Shown here: piece after piece, positions 40,365 through 48,774 of the stretch
Numbering within the stretch: the stretch's first letter is position 1
How the letters are laid out: every line of letters starts with the position of its first letter
From: Prochlorococcus sp. AG-686-J21
GTDB lineage: Bacteria > Cyanobacteriota > Cyanobacteriia > PCC-6307 > Cyanobiaceae
DNA: 64,000 bases
Assembly: GCA_003210285.1 (NCBI GenBank)
Contig: QCVS01000007.1
Location: 24,839 to 88,838 of the forward strand
Direction of reading: 5' to 3'
The notes under the pieces: model-generated
Databases searched by the model: none
Seen by the model: only the letters and a program-made list of their open reading frames with translations
Told to the model about the DNA's origin: nothing
Translations under genes and position numbers: made by a program

Positions 40365-40949
40365 TTATTTAACACTATAAATTTTAAATTTAGGTTTCAG
40401 ATTTGTTATGCAATCGTAGAGTTTTTTATTATCTTTGCTATTGGTCACTTTGAATTCAGATTCAATACTTCCTTCCTTGTCTCTTATAGCTTGGTTTAGA
40501 ACAACAGAACCATTTTCATCAGAAACAGATCTATGAAAGGTTCCTCTAGGGATTTTTAAGATTAATCCACATGATTCTAATCTTACTTTGTAGAAAGGAT
40601 ATTCCCAGTTAAAGTTTACGAGATAAAAAGTTCTTCCTCCTGAAATAGCTAAAAGGTTATCTTCTTGTTTGTGATGAATATAAAACTGCCAATTACCTAA
40701 TTCATTATCATCAGGTGGACTCACAGCTGGCCCTTTATGAATCACCAAGTCTCTAAAATTTGAGTTATTAATACTAATATCGAAAAACCTGACATCTTCC
40801 GTATCACGAAATTTTTCGTAACTTTTCAATTCAAACATTTCAGATTTGTTTGGCTTGACAAGTTCGATTTTTAAAGTTGAGTTCAATTTATTTGAAATAT
40901 TACTTAAATGAAAACAGATAAATTTTGAAGATATCGTATCAGTTAACAC
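40365..40949 (-). CDS. Hypothetical protein with cupin-like segment
   Basis: The 194-residue product is beta-rich. The middle reads GNWQFYIHHKQEDNLLAISG and then GLILKIPRGTFHRSVSDENG, which looks like a cupin strand-turn with a possible metal-binding His. There is no signal peptide or membrane helix. It is not a recognised member of the downstream ATP-grasp cluster but lies 85 bases after the transglutaminase on the same strand. Function unknown. Confidence 0.6.
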   Translation of the reverse strand: MLTDTISSKFICFHLSNISNKLNSTLKIELVKPNKSEMFELKSYEKFRDTEDVRFFDISINNSNFRDLVIHKGPAVSPPDDNELGNWQFYIHHKQEDNLLAISGGRTFYLVNFNWEYPFYKVRLESCGLILKIPRGTFHRSVSDENGSVVLNQAIRDKEGSIESEFKVTNSKDNKKLYDCITNLKPKFKIYSVK

Positions 40950-41034
40950 TAAATAAGGAACACTCCAAATAAATAAATAATTAGATTATTTTTTAAATAT
41001 CCTTCCACCTAATTTTAAAGATTAAAAGACTTAA

Positions 41035-41895
41035 TTAATTACAAATTTCTAAAGGTTTTATTTCCCATGTCAAATTATTCTTAAGGTTTGTTTTGCCTTT
41101 GAAGTTTCCTGTTATCACTGCCGTTAGGTTGGATTTTGAAGAAGATACTAATGTTAAATACCTTTCATCTATTAACCCTTTACCGCTTGGATCAAAACCT
41201 CTCCATCCTGCTCCTGGAATATATAATTCAGCCCATGCATGTAATTCAAAATCCTTTGGTAAAGGATCTTCAAAGTGATAACCACTGACAAATCTGCTTG
41301 GAATTCCAACTGATCTGCATGCCTCAACCATTAACATAGCTAAGTCTCTGCATGAACCAACCCGTTCTCTAAGAGTCCTGCTTGCTGGCCATGCTGGGCC
41401 AGTATGTCTTTTCGTATATTTAACTCGATCTTGAATAATTTCTATAAGTTGAAATGTGAAAGATAAGGCATTATTGCTACTTCCTGCTAAAGACTCTTGC
41501 GCTAGTTCAACCGCAGAAGGATCATGCTGCCCGTTGGGCATCCATCCTTCTAATGCACCCTGAAGATCTCTATTAATGATGCTTCTACAAAATGGTAATG
41601 TAAGGTCCCTTTCTTTTATCCCATCAAGAATGCAAGGATGTTTAAGTGTCTCAACCTCGCTTATTGCTTTAATAGATAAAGCATCGGTATACCCCTCAAA
41701 GGTAATTCTATTAATCTCTTCACCACTAGCTGCAAGCAACGGATAAAGAATTTTAGGATTTGGAGAAATATTTAAATTAAAGTTTATTAGCCTTTGAAAT
41801 CCATGGGATCTGGGCTTGATACATAATCGATGTTCACCCAATTGAACTAACTCTTCGTACGAATATTCAAGGTTATGGATATATTTAATTTTCAT
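41035..41895 (-). CDS. Transglutaminase-like cysteine peptidase-fold protein
   Basis: The 286-residue protein has a bacterial transglutaminase N-terminal domain (YSYEELVQLGEHRLCIKPRS), then the catalytic core with Cys in GSCRDLAMLMVEACRSVGIP, His in LHAWAELYIPG and Asp in GWRGFDPSG. This Cys-His-Asp triad is intact. It sits in the well-known cluster with an alpha-E protein and a circularly permuted ATP-grasp protein and starts 1 base overlapping the alpha-E stop. A role in peptide-bond or crosslink chemistry is inferred. Confidence 0.93.
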   Translation of the reverse strand: MKIKYIHNLEYSYEELVQLGEHRLCIKPRSHGFQRLINFNLNISPNPKILYPLLAASGEEINRITFEGYTDALSIKAISEVETLKHPCILDGIKERDLTLPFCRSIINRDLQGALEGWMPNGQHDPSAVELAQESLAGSSNNALSFTFQLIEIIQDRVKYTKRHTGPAWPASRTLRERVGSCRDLAMLMVEACRSVGIPSRFVSGYHFEDPLPKDFELHAWAELYIPGAGWRGFDPSGKGLIDERYLTLVSSSKSNLTAVITGNFKGKTNLKNNLTWEIKPLEICN

Positions 41896-42848
41896 TAATC
41901 GAATTCTTTATTTATAAAATACTTATCTTCTATGAGATTATGCAGTTTGTTCAAATCAATTTGTAAGGAATCAATAGCCTCATGAAGTCCGTTATTAATT
42001 ATATCTTCAATTCTGATATAACTCCACTTTGCTTTAAGTAAACCTCTCATACACTCAAGTTTTGAGGGGTTATCTGAACTTGGATAATTATCAATCATTT
42101 TTAGTGTATTACTAATACCATCCAAACAATATCTAACAGATCTTGGGAAATTATTATCTAGTAAGAGAAACCTTGCAACTGAATTTGGCTGGATAGAATT
42201 TTGTTCTGCTTTCCTGAACATTTGATAAGCACCTGCCGAACGCAAAAGAGCAATCCACTGCAACTCATCAAGGACACCTCCAAGCTCATCTAAGCTTGGT
42301 AGTAATAAATAATATTTTACATCAAGTATTCTTGATGTCTTATCAGCTCTTTCTATTAATCTACCTAAAATACTAAATTGACATGCAAGATCTTTGCTAA
42401 GAGTGGCATCTGTGATGCCATAAAATAACTGACATCCTCTTCTTATTTCGCTTAATTGCTCTTGCCTTGGAAGGTCCCATATAGATTCACCTTCTTGTAA
42501 ATTCCAATATAAAATATTTATTTGTTCCCACATTTCAGATGTCATTACATCCCTTATTTGTCTAGCATTTTCTCTAGCCAATTGAATACAAGAGATTATG
42601 CTGTTGGGATTTATTCGATCCCTAATTAAAAAATTAATAACATCATCCTGTTTTTTTTCAGGAAATCTAGTGTCAAATGTTTCTCTATCACTTGAAGCAT
42701 CAATTAGAGGCAGCCATGGTTCAGCACTGCCCGGTGGACAATCTAAAGACATTGCTTCACTAACCTCCACGAATCGAGATATATTTTCTGCACGTTCTAA
42801 ATAACGATTAATCCAATAAAGAGATTCAGCTACCCGACTTAAAAGCAT
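41895..42848 (-). CDS. Alpha-E domain protein (DUF403)
   Basis: The 317-residue all-helical protein begins MLLSRVAESLYWINRYLERAE, the alpha-E signature, and continues ARENARQIRDVMTSEMWEQI. The family partners with circularly permuted ATP-grasp and transglutaminase proteins, as here. It overlaps the downstream transglutaminase by one base and is separated from the ATP-grasp gene by one base, so the three are one operon. Biochemical role is not established. Confidence 0.93.
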   Translation of the reverse strand: MLLSRVAESLYWINRYLERAENISRFVEVSEAMSLDCPPGSAEPWLPLIDASSDRETFDTRFPEKKQDDVINFLIRDRINPNSIISCIQLARENARQIRDVMTSEMWEQINILYWNLQEGESIWDLPRQEQLSEIRRGCQLFYGITDATLSKDLACQFSILGRLIERADKTSRILDVKYYLLLPSLDELGGVLDELQWIALLRSAGAYQMFRKAEQNSIQPNSVARFLLLDNNFPRSVRYCLDGISNTLKMIDNYPSSDNPSKLECMRGLLKAKWSYIRIEDIINNGLHEAIDSLQIDLNKLHNLIEDKYFINKEFD

Positions 42849-42849
42849 T

Positions 42850-44283
42850 CTAATTTCCTACAACCCATGTATCTTTGCAACCCCCTCCTTGAGAAGAATT
42901 GACAACTAATGAACCTTTTTTTAAAGCAACTCTAGTTAGACCTCCTGGACTTACCCATGAATCCTTTCCTCTTAAAATGTAAGGTCTTAAATCAACGTGA
43001 CATGGATAAAGTTCACCATCGCATAATGAGGGAACTGTAGAAAGTTCTAGAGTAGGTTGAGCTATAAAATTTCTAGGATTATTTTTGATTTTATCTGAAA
43101 ATTCATTTATCTCAGTTGTAGTAGATTGAGGACCAATTAACATTCCATAACCACCAGCTTCAGAGACTGATTTGACAACAAGTTCTGGAAGGCTTTTTAG
43201 TACATATTCTCTATCCTTTTCGTAATAACAAATATAGGTTTCAACATTTTTTATTATTGGTTCTTCATCAAGAAAATATTTGATCATTTTAGGTACAAAA
43301 GAATAAATCATTTTGTCATCTGCTATTCCTGTCCCAGGAACATTAGCAACAGCAACATGACCTGCTTTCATAACATCTAGTAATCCACTAACACCTAAAC
43401 ATGAATCTTTTCTGAAATGTATAGGATCTAAAAAATCATCATCAATCCTTCTATAAATTACATCTACTCTTTTTAATCCAGAAGTAGTCTTTAAGTAAAC
43501 ATATTCATCGTTACAAATTAAATCATGACCTTGAACTAATTGAATACCCATTTCTTGAGCTAAATAACTATGTTCAAAATATGCACTATTAAAAATTCCA
43601 GGTGTTAATAAAACTATTTTTGGTGTATCAGTCCAAATAGCTAGTTCTTGGAGAGTCTTTAATAGAAATGATGGGTATTCATCAATAGGTTTAACTATCC
43701 TGCCTGAGAAAAGATTAGGGAAGATATTCTTCATCACTAATCTATTCTCCAAAAAATAAGCCACACCAGAAGGACATCTTAAGTTGTCTTCTAAAACATG
43801 CCAAGTACCTTGTCCATCTCTTATTAAGTCAAGTCCTGATATTTGACACCATTTATTCAACGGAGGCTTAAAACCCAACATTTGAGGCCTCCATCCATCT
43901 GAGCTCTCAATTAATTCTCTTGGAATTATTCCATCATTAATTATATTTTGAGAATTATATATATCATCTAAGAAAAGATCTATTGCCTCAAGTCTCTGTT
44001 TTAAGCCTTCTTCTAAGGTTATCCAGTCGTGCTTACTTATTATTCTCGGTAAAGGGTCAAAAGGTAATATTCTTTCTGTACCTTTTAAGCCTGTGTCGTT
44101 TAACCTAAAAGTTGCTCCGTGTCTTAGTAATAGCTTCTTGGCGGCCGAATGATTTCTGTTTAGTTCGTCTAAACCCATATTATCTAGTGAAGATAATAAG
44201 GGAGTTAATATTTCTCTAGCTGAATTTAAATTATCTTTAAAGTATTCATCAAAATTATTTTTAGGACGATAATTTGAAAACAT
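42850..44283 (-). CDS. Circularly permuted ATP-grasp protein (DUF404/407)
   Basis: The 477-residue protein matches the circularly permuted ATP-grasp type 2 family: the GTERILPFDPLPRII N-terminal segment, the LVLEDNLRCPSGVAYFLENR-like HVLEDNLRCPSGVAYFLENR region near residue 165, and VYRRIDDDFLDP-like VIYRRIDDDFLDPIHFR. The ATP-grasp core contains YVLKSLPELVVKSVSEAGGY. It may ligate an amino acid or peptide. It begins the ATP-grasp / alpha-E / transglutaminase operon. Confidence 0.93.
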   Translation of the reverse strand: MFSNYRPKNNFDEYFKDNLNSAREILTPLLSSLDNMGLDELNRNHSAAKKLLLRHGATFRLNDTGLKGTERILPFDPLPRIISKHDWITLEEGLKQRLEAIDLFLDDIYNSQNIINDGIIPRELIESSDGWRPQMLGFKPPLNKWCQISGLDLIRDGQGTWHVLEDNLRCPSGVAYFLENRLVMKNIFPNLFSGRIVKPIDEYPSFLLKTLQELAIWTDTPKIVLLTPGIFNSAYFEHSYLAQEMGIQLVQGHDLICNDEYVYLKTTSGLKRVDVIYRRIDDDFLDPIHFRKDSCLGVSGLLDVMKAGHVAVANVPGTGIADDKMIYSFVPKMIKYFLDEEPIIKNVETYICYYEKDREYVLKSLPELVVKSVSEAGGYGMLIGPQSTTTEINEFSDKIKNNPRNFIAQPTLELSTVPSLCDGELYPCHVDLRPYILRGKDSWVSPGGLTRVALKKGSLVVNSSQGGGCKDTWVVGN

Positions 44284-44421
44284 ATACCTCTTCTTTTAAT
44301 AACTTTTTACTTTAGCTTGGAACCTTATTTAGTATTTAAAACTACAAAACGAAATATCCACAGACTAAATCTATTTCAATAATTTAAGCATTGAACTATA
44401 TTTCTTAAAAATATAAAAAAC

Positions 44422-44658
44422 ATGAACTCTGGCAATTGGCAATTTGTTTTTTTAAGATATTTTGCGAGTTTACTTTTTATTCTTTCTCATAGTTTGCTTG
44501 TTTTAGATCATCTACCTACTGGAGCTGCACTTCATGGTTTGGGAGAAGTTTTTATAGCACCTTGGGCTTTTAGGGAAAGAGCTTGGGATTTAGTGGCTAT
44601 TGCAATTTTATTTTTCTTTTTTGATATTTGGGGACTGATTAACACTCCTTGGAATTAG
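44422..44658 (+). CDS. Two-helix conserved membrane protein
   Basis: The 78-residue product has hydrophobic helices FLRYFASLLFILSHSLLVL and AWDLVAIAILFFFFDIWGLI, with the loop LPTGAALHGLGEVFIAPWAF between. The Pro/Gly-rich loop suggests a conserved picocyanobacterial protein. It starts at ATG 44422 and is separated from the ATP-grasp operon by 138 bases of divergent promoter. Function unknown. Confidence 0.65.
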   Translation: MNSGNWQFVFLRYFASLLFILSHSLLVLDHLPTGAALHGLGEVFIAPWAFRERAWDLVAIAILFFFFDIWGLINTPWN

Positions 44659-44699
44659 TTGATATTATTTATTTACGAATGGCAAATAATTTTCTAAAA

Positions 44700-44921
44700 A
44701 TGAAATACAAAATACAACAAACTCTAAATTTAATTTTATTAATCTTATTCACAAATACTAACTTTTTACAAGCTCATGATTCATTTAATGGCGGATGTGA
44801 AAATCATTGTAGAGAATCTATTAGACCATTAATTATGAATAAAGAATTAAATAATATTATTAATAAAAATCAAGTTAAAGATAATTATTCTTGTTTAATT
44901 AAATCACTTTGTAGAGGTTGA
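44700..44921 (+). CDS. Small secreted Cys-rich protein
   Basis: From ATG 44700 the 73-residue product has a signal peptide (IQQTLNLILLILFTNTNFLQA) followed by a mature part with four cysteines (GGCENHCRESIR and YSCLIKSLCRG), probably two disulfides. Upstream in-frame ATGs at 44679 and 44649 are alternatives. It overlaps the 3' end of the convergent zinc-ribbon gene by 18 bases. Function unknown. Confidence 0.55.
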   Translation: MKYKIQQTLNLILLILFTNTNFLQAHDSFNGGCENHCRESIRPLIMNKELNNIINKNQVKDNYSCLIKSLCRG

Positions 44922-45197
44922 TAAATTTTTTAATTTTGAAATTTTCTCGATTGAATTTGTATAAGCTTGGTAATTTCTTCTAGGAGGATTTACTTGGTTT
45001 TTAATTAAAATAATAAACGTGTAAATCAAAGGAAGTACTAACGATAAGGAGGCAACAATAGCAATTATTTGATTAATTTTAATAAATTGCCTTTTTATTA
45101 GAGGGTCTCCACATGACCCACATATTAATTCTCCTGAAGTTGATTTCTTTTGAAATTGATATTTGGGATTACAGTATGGACAATAATAATTATTCAT
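44904..45197 (-). CDS. Zinc-ribbon membrane protein
   Basis: The 97-residue protein begins with two Cys pairs (YYCPYCNPKYQF and ICGSCGDPLIKRQF), a zinc-ribbon arrangement, followed by a membrane helix pair segment (IIAIVASLSLVLPLIYTFIIL) and a basic tail. No named family recognised. It converges with the secreted Cys-rich gene, sharing 18 bases. Confidence 0.65.
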   Translation of the reverse strand: MNNYYCPYCNPKYQFQKKSTSGELICGSCGDPLIKRQFIKINQIIAIVASLSLVLPLIYTFIILIKNQVNPPRRNYQAYTNSIEKISKLKNLSTSTK

Positions 45198-45326
45198 GGA
45201 TTAAAACAAAATTAATTTTTTTTTTATTAGAAATATAAAAAAATTAATTTTGTAATAAGACTTCTAGCCAAAGTAATATTTTTGAAGTAATAGATTTATA
45301 CCAATAGATCAATTTAGCCCCCTTCT

Positions 45327-45470
45327 CTAAGAATAGAAATGGTGTGATCTCTGATCATCTACATCGGCCATAAGATCATGTTTCTTTAATTTCTTAAAAA
45401 CTTTTTTGTATTCAATTTCATTAACAAATCTAGCTAATAAATCAGAAAAAAATCTAAGTTTTTTTGACAT
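45327..45470 (-). CDS. Short conserved hypothetical protein (47 residues)
   Basis: From ATG 45470 the product reads MSKKLRFFSDLLARFVNEI, then an EYKKVFKKLKKHDLMADV helix and a short His-rich end. A longer frame to 45557 has an unlikely Tyr/Leu-rich extension. The gene lies next to a strong bidirectional terminator. No family is recognised; it may be a soluble helical protein. Confidence 0.5.
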   Translation of the reverse strand: MSKKLRFFSDLLARFVNEIEYKKVFKKLKKHDLMADVDDQRSHHFYS

Positions 45471-45561
45471 TATGTTGTCTCTATCCAAATAAAGTTTCTT
45501 ACTATAATAGATAGCTAAAAAAATATAATAATGCCAAAGTTTGTTTTTATAGCACAAATAA

Positions 45562-45591
45562 AAAGGAGAGCTTTTAAAAGCTCTCCTTTTA
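45562..45591. terminator. Perfect 30-base palindrome, bidirectional terminator
   Basis: AAAAGGAGAGCTTTT followed at once by its exact reverse complement AAAAGCTCTCCTTTT. The T-run on both strands makes it a plausible terminator in either direction. It may end an unannotated transcript coming from the 45592-45900 side, or one reading rightwards. Confidence 0.7.
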
Positions 45592-45638
45592 TTCTTTTAC
45601 TTATTTTATATATCAAAATTAACAACTAGCCTAAATCA

Positions 45639-45902
45639 TTGATCCTTGTTGTTAATTACTGTTCAGCTAAAAATAATCTTAAAAAACTAATTGTTTTTAA
45701 CTGGGGCAAAGACTCTAGAATTGAACTTTTTCTTATTGGGCACCTAAACGATGCGGAAGAAGTAAGTTCAGACATTAATAAAAAATAATTGGAGCAGTTA
45801 ATTAAATTAGTACGGAATTATTCTGAAATTGCAGGCTGGCTATCGATCATTTTGAAAGACCTCCTAAAACTCAACAATCACAAATTAATTAAAAACTTTT
45901 AA
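45639..45902 (+). pseudogene. Possible decayed reading frame with one internal stop
   Basis: One frame is open from a TTG at 45639 to TAA 45786-45788 (49 codons: ILVVNYCSAKNNLKKLIVFN onward) and continues in the same frame to TAA 45900-45902 (37 codons: EQLIKLVRNYSEIAGWLSII onward). The composition looks protein-like, with WG, ELF, RNYSEI patterns. No family is recognised. It may be chance in AT-rich DNA, or a gene split by one point mutation. Confidence 0.25.
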
Positions 45903-46086
45903 AAAAACAATCCGTTTTTATACGCATTGATTTTTAATCCAAAATGTCTGATAGTAATAATCAATTTGTTAATTTTCCCCTTTAACTTTTATTTATTTCT
46001 TGTTTAGTTTTTTAGGAAGTTTTGCTTATATCTTTTCTTATCTCTCTCGTATATGTTAACCGTAAATGAATTGAGGAAATCTATTT

Positions 46087-46251
46087 ATGACTAATTCAAA
46101 CATTCAAGATAATCAAAATAATATTGATATTAATAATCCCGTAGATGAATATTTACAATGTCTTTCATATTGCGATATTCATCCAAAAGGTATAGATAAT
46201 GATTGCGAAGTTATTTGTATTGAGAGACATTTGAAAACTAATTATTGGTAA
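46087..46251 (+). CDS. Small Cys-rich protein (54 residues)
   Basis: An ATG at 46087 with a good Shine-Dalgarno (GAGGA, about 8 bases upstream) opens a 54-residue frame. After an Asn/Asp-rich N-terminus it has four cysteines in the pattern LQCLSYCDIHPKGIDNDC then EVICIERHL. The C-X3-C and C-X3-C spacing suggests a metal or disulfide site. It is probably real because of the ribosome binding site and conserved-looking core. Function unknown; zinc locus lies just downstream on the opposite strand. Confidence 0.65.
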   Translation: MTNSNIQDNQNNIDINNPVDEYLQCLSYCDIHPKGIDNDCEVICIERHLKTNYW

Positions 46252-46267
46252 ATCTATAAGTTAGAAA

Positions 46268-47341
46268 TTACTTGAACCCCTTTGAAGAAGAACTTGTACG
46301 GACTTTAAAATTCCAAACGGTTACAATACCCTTTGCATTAACTGCTGCCAAAGCGCAGTCATCGGGTCTCCAAGCAATATCTCCAACTAAATCTCCAGCA
46401 AATGCAGATCCTACAGGATCCCCATTACCGTCGTTTTTAAGAAAACTAGCTACTACTGATCCATCTCTTGAACCTGAAGCAACTAGCAAACCTTTGTTAG
46501 AAAAAGCTAGGCTAGAAATTGGTTCAGTATGATGAGATAATTCTCCCGGCATCGTTCCTTCAGGGCCATTACCTGAAAAACTCCATACTGTAATTCTTTC
46601 GCTACCACTAGTTGCTAATAGCATGCCAGTATCATCGAAAGAAAGGTGAGAAGGCTTTCCTGGATAACCTGTCATTTCAGCATCAAGTCCAGTTGATCTA
46701 CGCCAGAAATGTACCGAATTATCTTGACTTCCACAGGCGACAATATCTCCATCAGGGCTTAACTGCATCGAAACTAGTGAACCTTGCCATTCAAGTTTCT
46801 GATTAGTCTTTTTATTTGCTACATCAAAGAAAGTTACGCGTCCGTAGCATGCAGTTGCTAATTCATTTTTATTCGACCACGATATGGCACTTACTGTACT
46901 GGGATGTTCTTCTGAAACCCATTCCTCATTCCCTTCTTGATTAAATACATATACTTTTTTTGAAAAAGCAATGGCCAAATATAAACCGCCATTTGACCAA
47001 CTTAAATGTTCTACCCAACCTTTACCAAGTTTAATTGCTTTAATTTCTTCCCCATCATTACAATTTAATATTCGTACTATTCCGTCTTGTCCAGAAGTCG
47101 CAAAAATCTCTCCATTTGGATGGATAGACATAGCGAGAAGACCTCCTGAGTGGGTTTCATCCTTTTTCCAAATAAGCTTACCTGTTTCGCCTTCGAACCC
47201 ATAAAGTCCTCCTAATACATCTCCAACAATAAATAGCTTTCCTCCTAAAGCCCAACCACAAACTATTGCATAATCATCGACCTCGGCAGACCATCCATCA
47301 TGAAACATGCCTCTTGGGCTAAAGGGTTCTATATCAGGCAC
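46268..47341 (-). CDS. WD40-repeat protein
   Basis: The 357-residue protein consists of about seven WD40-type repeats, seen as LLAMSIHPNGEIFATSGQDG, VSAISWSNKNELATACYGRV, SMQLSPDGDIVACGSQDNSV and SLAFSNKGLLVASGSRDGSV. It has no signal peptide. The GTG start at 47341 overlaps the cobW stop by 13 bases, so translation is coupled. The coupling to a COG0523 GTPase suggests a zinc-allocation or scaffold role; this is inference. Confidence 0.88.
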   Translation of the reverse strand: MPDIEPFSPRGMFHDGWSAEVDDYAIVCGWALGGKLFIVGDVLGGLYGFEGETGKLIWKKDETHSGGLLAMSIHPNGEIFATSGQDGIVRILNCNDGEEIKAIKLGKGWVEHLSWSNGGLYLAIAFSKKVYVFNQEGNEEWVSEEHPSTVSAISWSNKNELATACYGRVTFFDVANKKTNQKLEWQGSLVSMQLSPDGDIVACGSQDNSVHFWRRSTGLDAEMTGYPGKPSHLSFDDTGMLLATSGSERITVWSFSGNGPEGTMPGELSHHTEPISSLAFSNKGLLVASGSRDGSVVASFLKNDGNGDPVGSAFAGDLVGDIAWRPDDCALAAVNAKGIVTVWNFKVRTSSSSKGFK

Positions 47342-48687
47342 TTATCAAATCCTTCTTGCATCTCTTTTTCATCTAGGTTTCTTCCAATAAACACAAGTTG
47401 ATTTCTTCGTGGCTCATTTCCCCATTCTTTATCTGGTTGGGCAGTAAATAACATATGAACTCCTTGAAATACTATTCGGCGTGGGTTTCCAGAATAACTA
47501 ATAAAACCTTTTGTTCTGAATATATCAACTCCTTTTTCGGAAAGAAGTCTTCCCATCCAAGTATTCAACTTTTCAGGATTAACATCTCCAAAACGCTCTA
47601 TTGCAATTGATCCAACTTCATCATCATGTTCATGTTCTGCGAACCAGTTTCTTTCAGTTTTAAATGGAATTTCCTTTACATTATTTTGGGAATCTATTTT
47701 TAGCACTTTCATATTGAATTCTTCAGCATTATGTTGTGTAAACAATCCAACTTTTGACGCTTTTTCAACATCCAAAATAAAAGATTTAGATCCTTTGTTT
47801 TGCAATTTAAGACTTACATGCTCATCATATGGAATAGTATTTCCAGGTTCTAATTTTTTAGCTTTTTCTGCATAAAGTCTTACAGAGGCTTCTGCACCCT
47901 CTTTTAATTCTTCCTCACTAAATCCTTGATTAGCAAAAGCTACTAAAGACATTTCAGGATCAGGCCCTTCTTCAAGTTTTAATTCATATTTTCCAGGCTC
48001 AACCTCATAAACTCCTGACCATTCAAAAGGATATTCAGGTTCTAAGAAAGTTGGTCTACGCTTTAAAATTTGGTCAAGATCGAATGCACTCAAATTTAAA
48101 ACTGTATCAATAGGAACTTCTGCTTTCTCCGCTCGAATAATACGAGTCATTCGATTCATATCTCTTAATCTTGATTCAAGGTTATCAAGAGCATCATCTG
48201 AGACTAAATCAGTTTTATTAAGAACTAAAACATCTGCAAATGCCACTTGCTCAGAACTCTCATCACTACGTCCAAGTTGTTGATCAATGTGAGCCGCATC
48301 AACTAATGTAACTATTCCATCAAGTGTGAATTCAGAACTAATTTCTTCATCCATAAAAAATGTTTGAGCAACAGGACCAGGGTCGGCTAATCCAGTTGTT
48401 TCAACTAAAACATAGTCAAATTTATCCCTTCTTTTCATTAAATTACCAAGTACTCTAATAAGATCTCCGCGAACAGTACAACAAATGCAACCATTAGACA
48501 TTTCAAATACTTCTTCATCGGCATTTATTACAAGACCTTGATCTATCCCGACTTCACCGTATTCATTCTCAATAACAGCGATTCTCTTACCATGCTCTTC
48601 ACTTAATATTCTATTAAGAAGAGTTGTTTTACCTGAGCCTAAGAATCCAGTAAGGATTGTAACAGGAACTTTTTCGTTGATACTCAT
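47329..48687 (-). CDS. COG0523 (CobW-family) GTPase with inserted ZnuA-like module
   Basis: The 452-residue P-loop GTPase has Walker A TGFLGSGKTTLLNRIL, the metal-binding CxCC motif NGCICC, VETTGLADPGP and the NKTD base motif. The C-terminal CobW_C domain is near residues 350-440 (HEHDDEVGSIAIERFGD and MLFTAQPDKEW). Residues 221-335 form an extra module starting FEWSGVYEVEPGKYEL and ending GLFTQHNAEEF; it is related to modules in the adjacent ZnuA. Family knowledge places such GTPases as zinc metallochaperones under Zur control. Confidence 0.93.
   Translation of the reverse strand: MSINEKVPVTILTGFLGSGKTTLLNRILSEEHGKRIAVIENEYGEVGIDQGLVINADEEVFEMSNGCICCTVRGDLIRVLGNLMKRRDKFDYVLVETTGLADPGPVAQTFFMDEEISSEFTLDGIVTLVDAAHIDQQLGRSDESSEQVAFADVLVLNKTDLVSDDALDNLESRLRDMNRMTRIIRAEKAEVPIDTVLNLSAFDLDQILKRRPTFLEPEYPFEWSGVYEVEPGKYELKLEEGPDPEMSLVAFANQGFSEEELKEGAEASVRLYAEKAKKLEPGNTIPYDEHVSLKLQNKGSKSFILDVEKASKVGLFTQHNAEEFNMKVLKIDSQNNVKEIPFKTERNWFAEHEHDDEVGSIAIERFGDVNPEKLNTWMGRLLSEKGVDIFRTKGFISYSGNPRRIVFQGVHMLFTAQPDKEWGNEPRRNQLVFIGRNLDEKEMQEGFDKCLI
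47683..48027 (-). repeat. Divergent third copy of the zinc-locus module, inside cobW
   Basis: CobW residues 221-335 align by eye with the two ZnuA modules: FEW(S/A)G(V/T) start, a G-x-Y strand, a DPxM turn and the closing LFTQHNAEEF against FFTEHMPFEF. Divergence is high, so this rests on motif order and spacing. Confidence 0.6.
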
Positions 48688-48708
48688 CTATTAATTGATC
48701 TAATTAAA

Positions 48709-48743
48709 AATAATGTTTAGCAATCAATATACTAAACATTATT
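48709..48743 (-). terminator. AT-rich hairpin between znuA and cobW
   Basis: A 12-bp stem AATAATGTTTAG/CTAAACATTATT with an 11-base loop, followed on the minus strand by TTTTTAATTAG. It could end znuA transcripts or attenuate read-through into cobW. Confidence 0.5.
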
Positions 48744-48749
48744 TGATAA

Positions 48750-48764
48750 TGAAAACCGTTATTA
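48750..48764 (-). promoter_or_regulatory. Possible degenerate Zur-type operator upstream of cobW
   Basis: TGAAAACCGTTATTA is an imperfect 7-1-7 palindrome about 63-77 bases upstream of the cobW start. It resembles, with mismatches, the znuA-znuC operator. Weak evidence from sequence alone. Confidence 0.35.
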
Positions 48765-48774
48765 ATATAAAAAT

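Larger units (their letters stand above)
45471..46086. other. Long intergenic stretch
   Basis: 616 bases without a secure gene. It contains the perfect 30-base inverted repeat at 45562-45591, a possible decayed frame at 45639-45902 and the promoter of the small gene at 46087. The rest is plain AT-rich sequence in which I see nothing. Confidence 0.6.

Noticed and set aside
45531..45630. Short plus-strand ATG frame through the 30-base palindrome
   Set aside because: About 31 residues encoded mostly by the terminator; composition is not protein-like.
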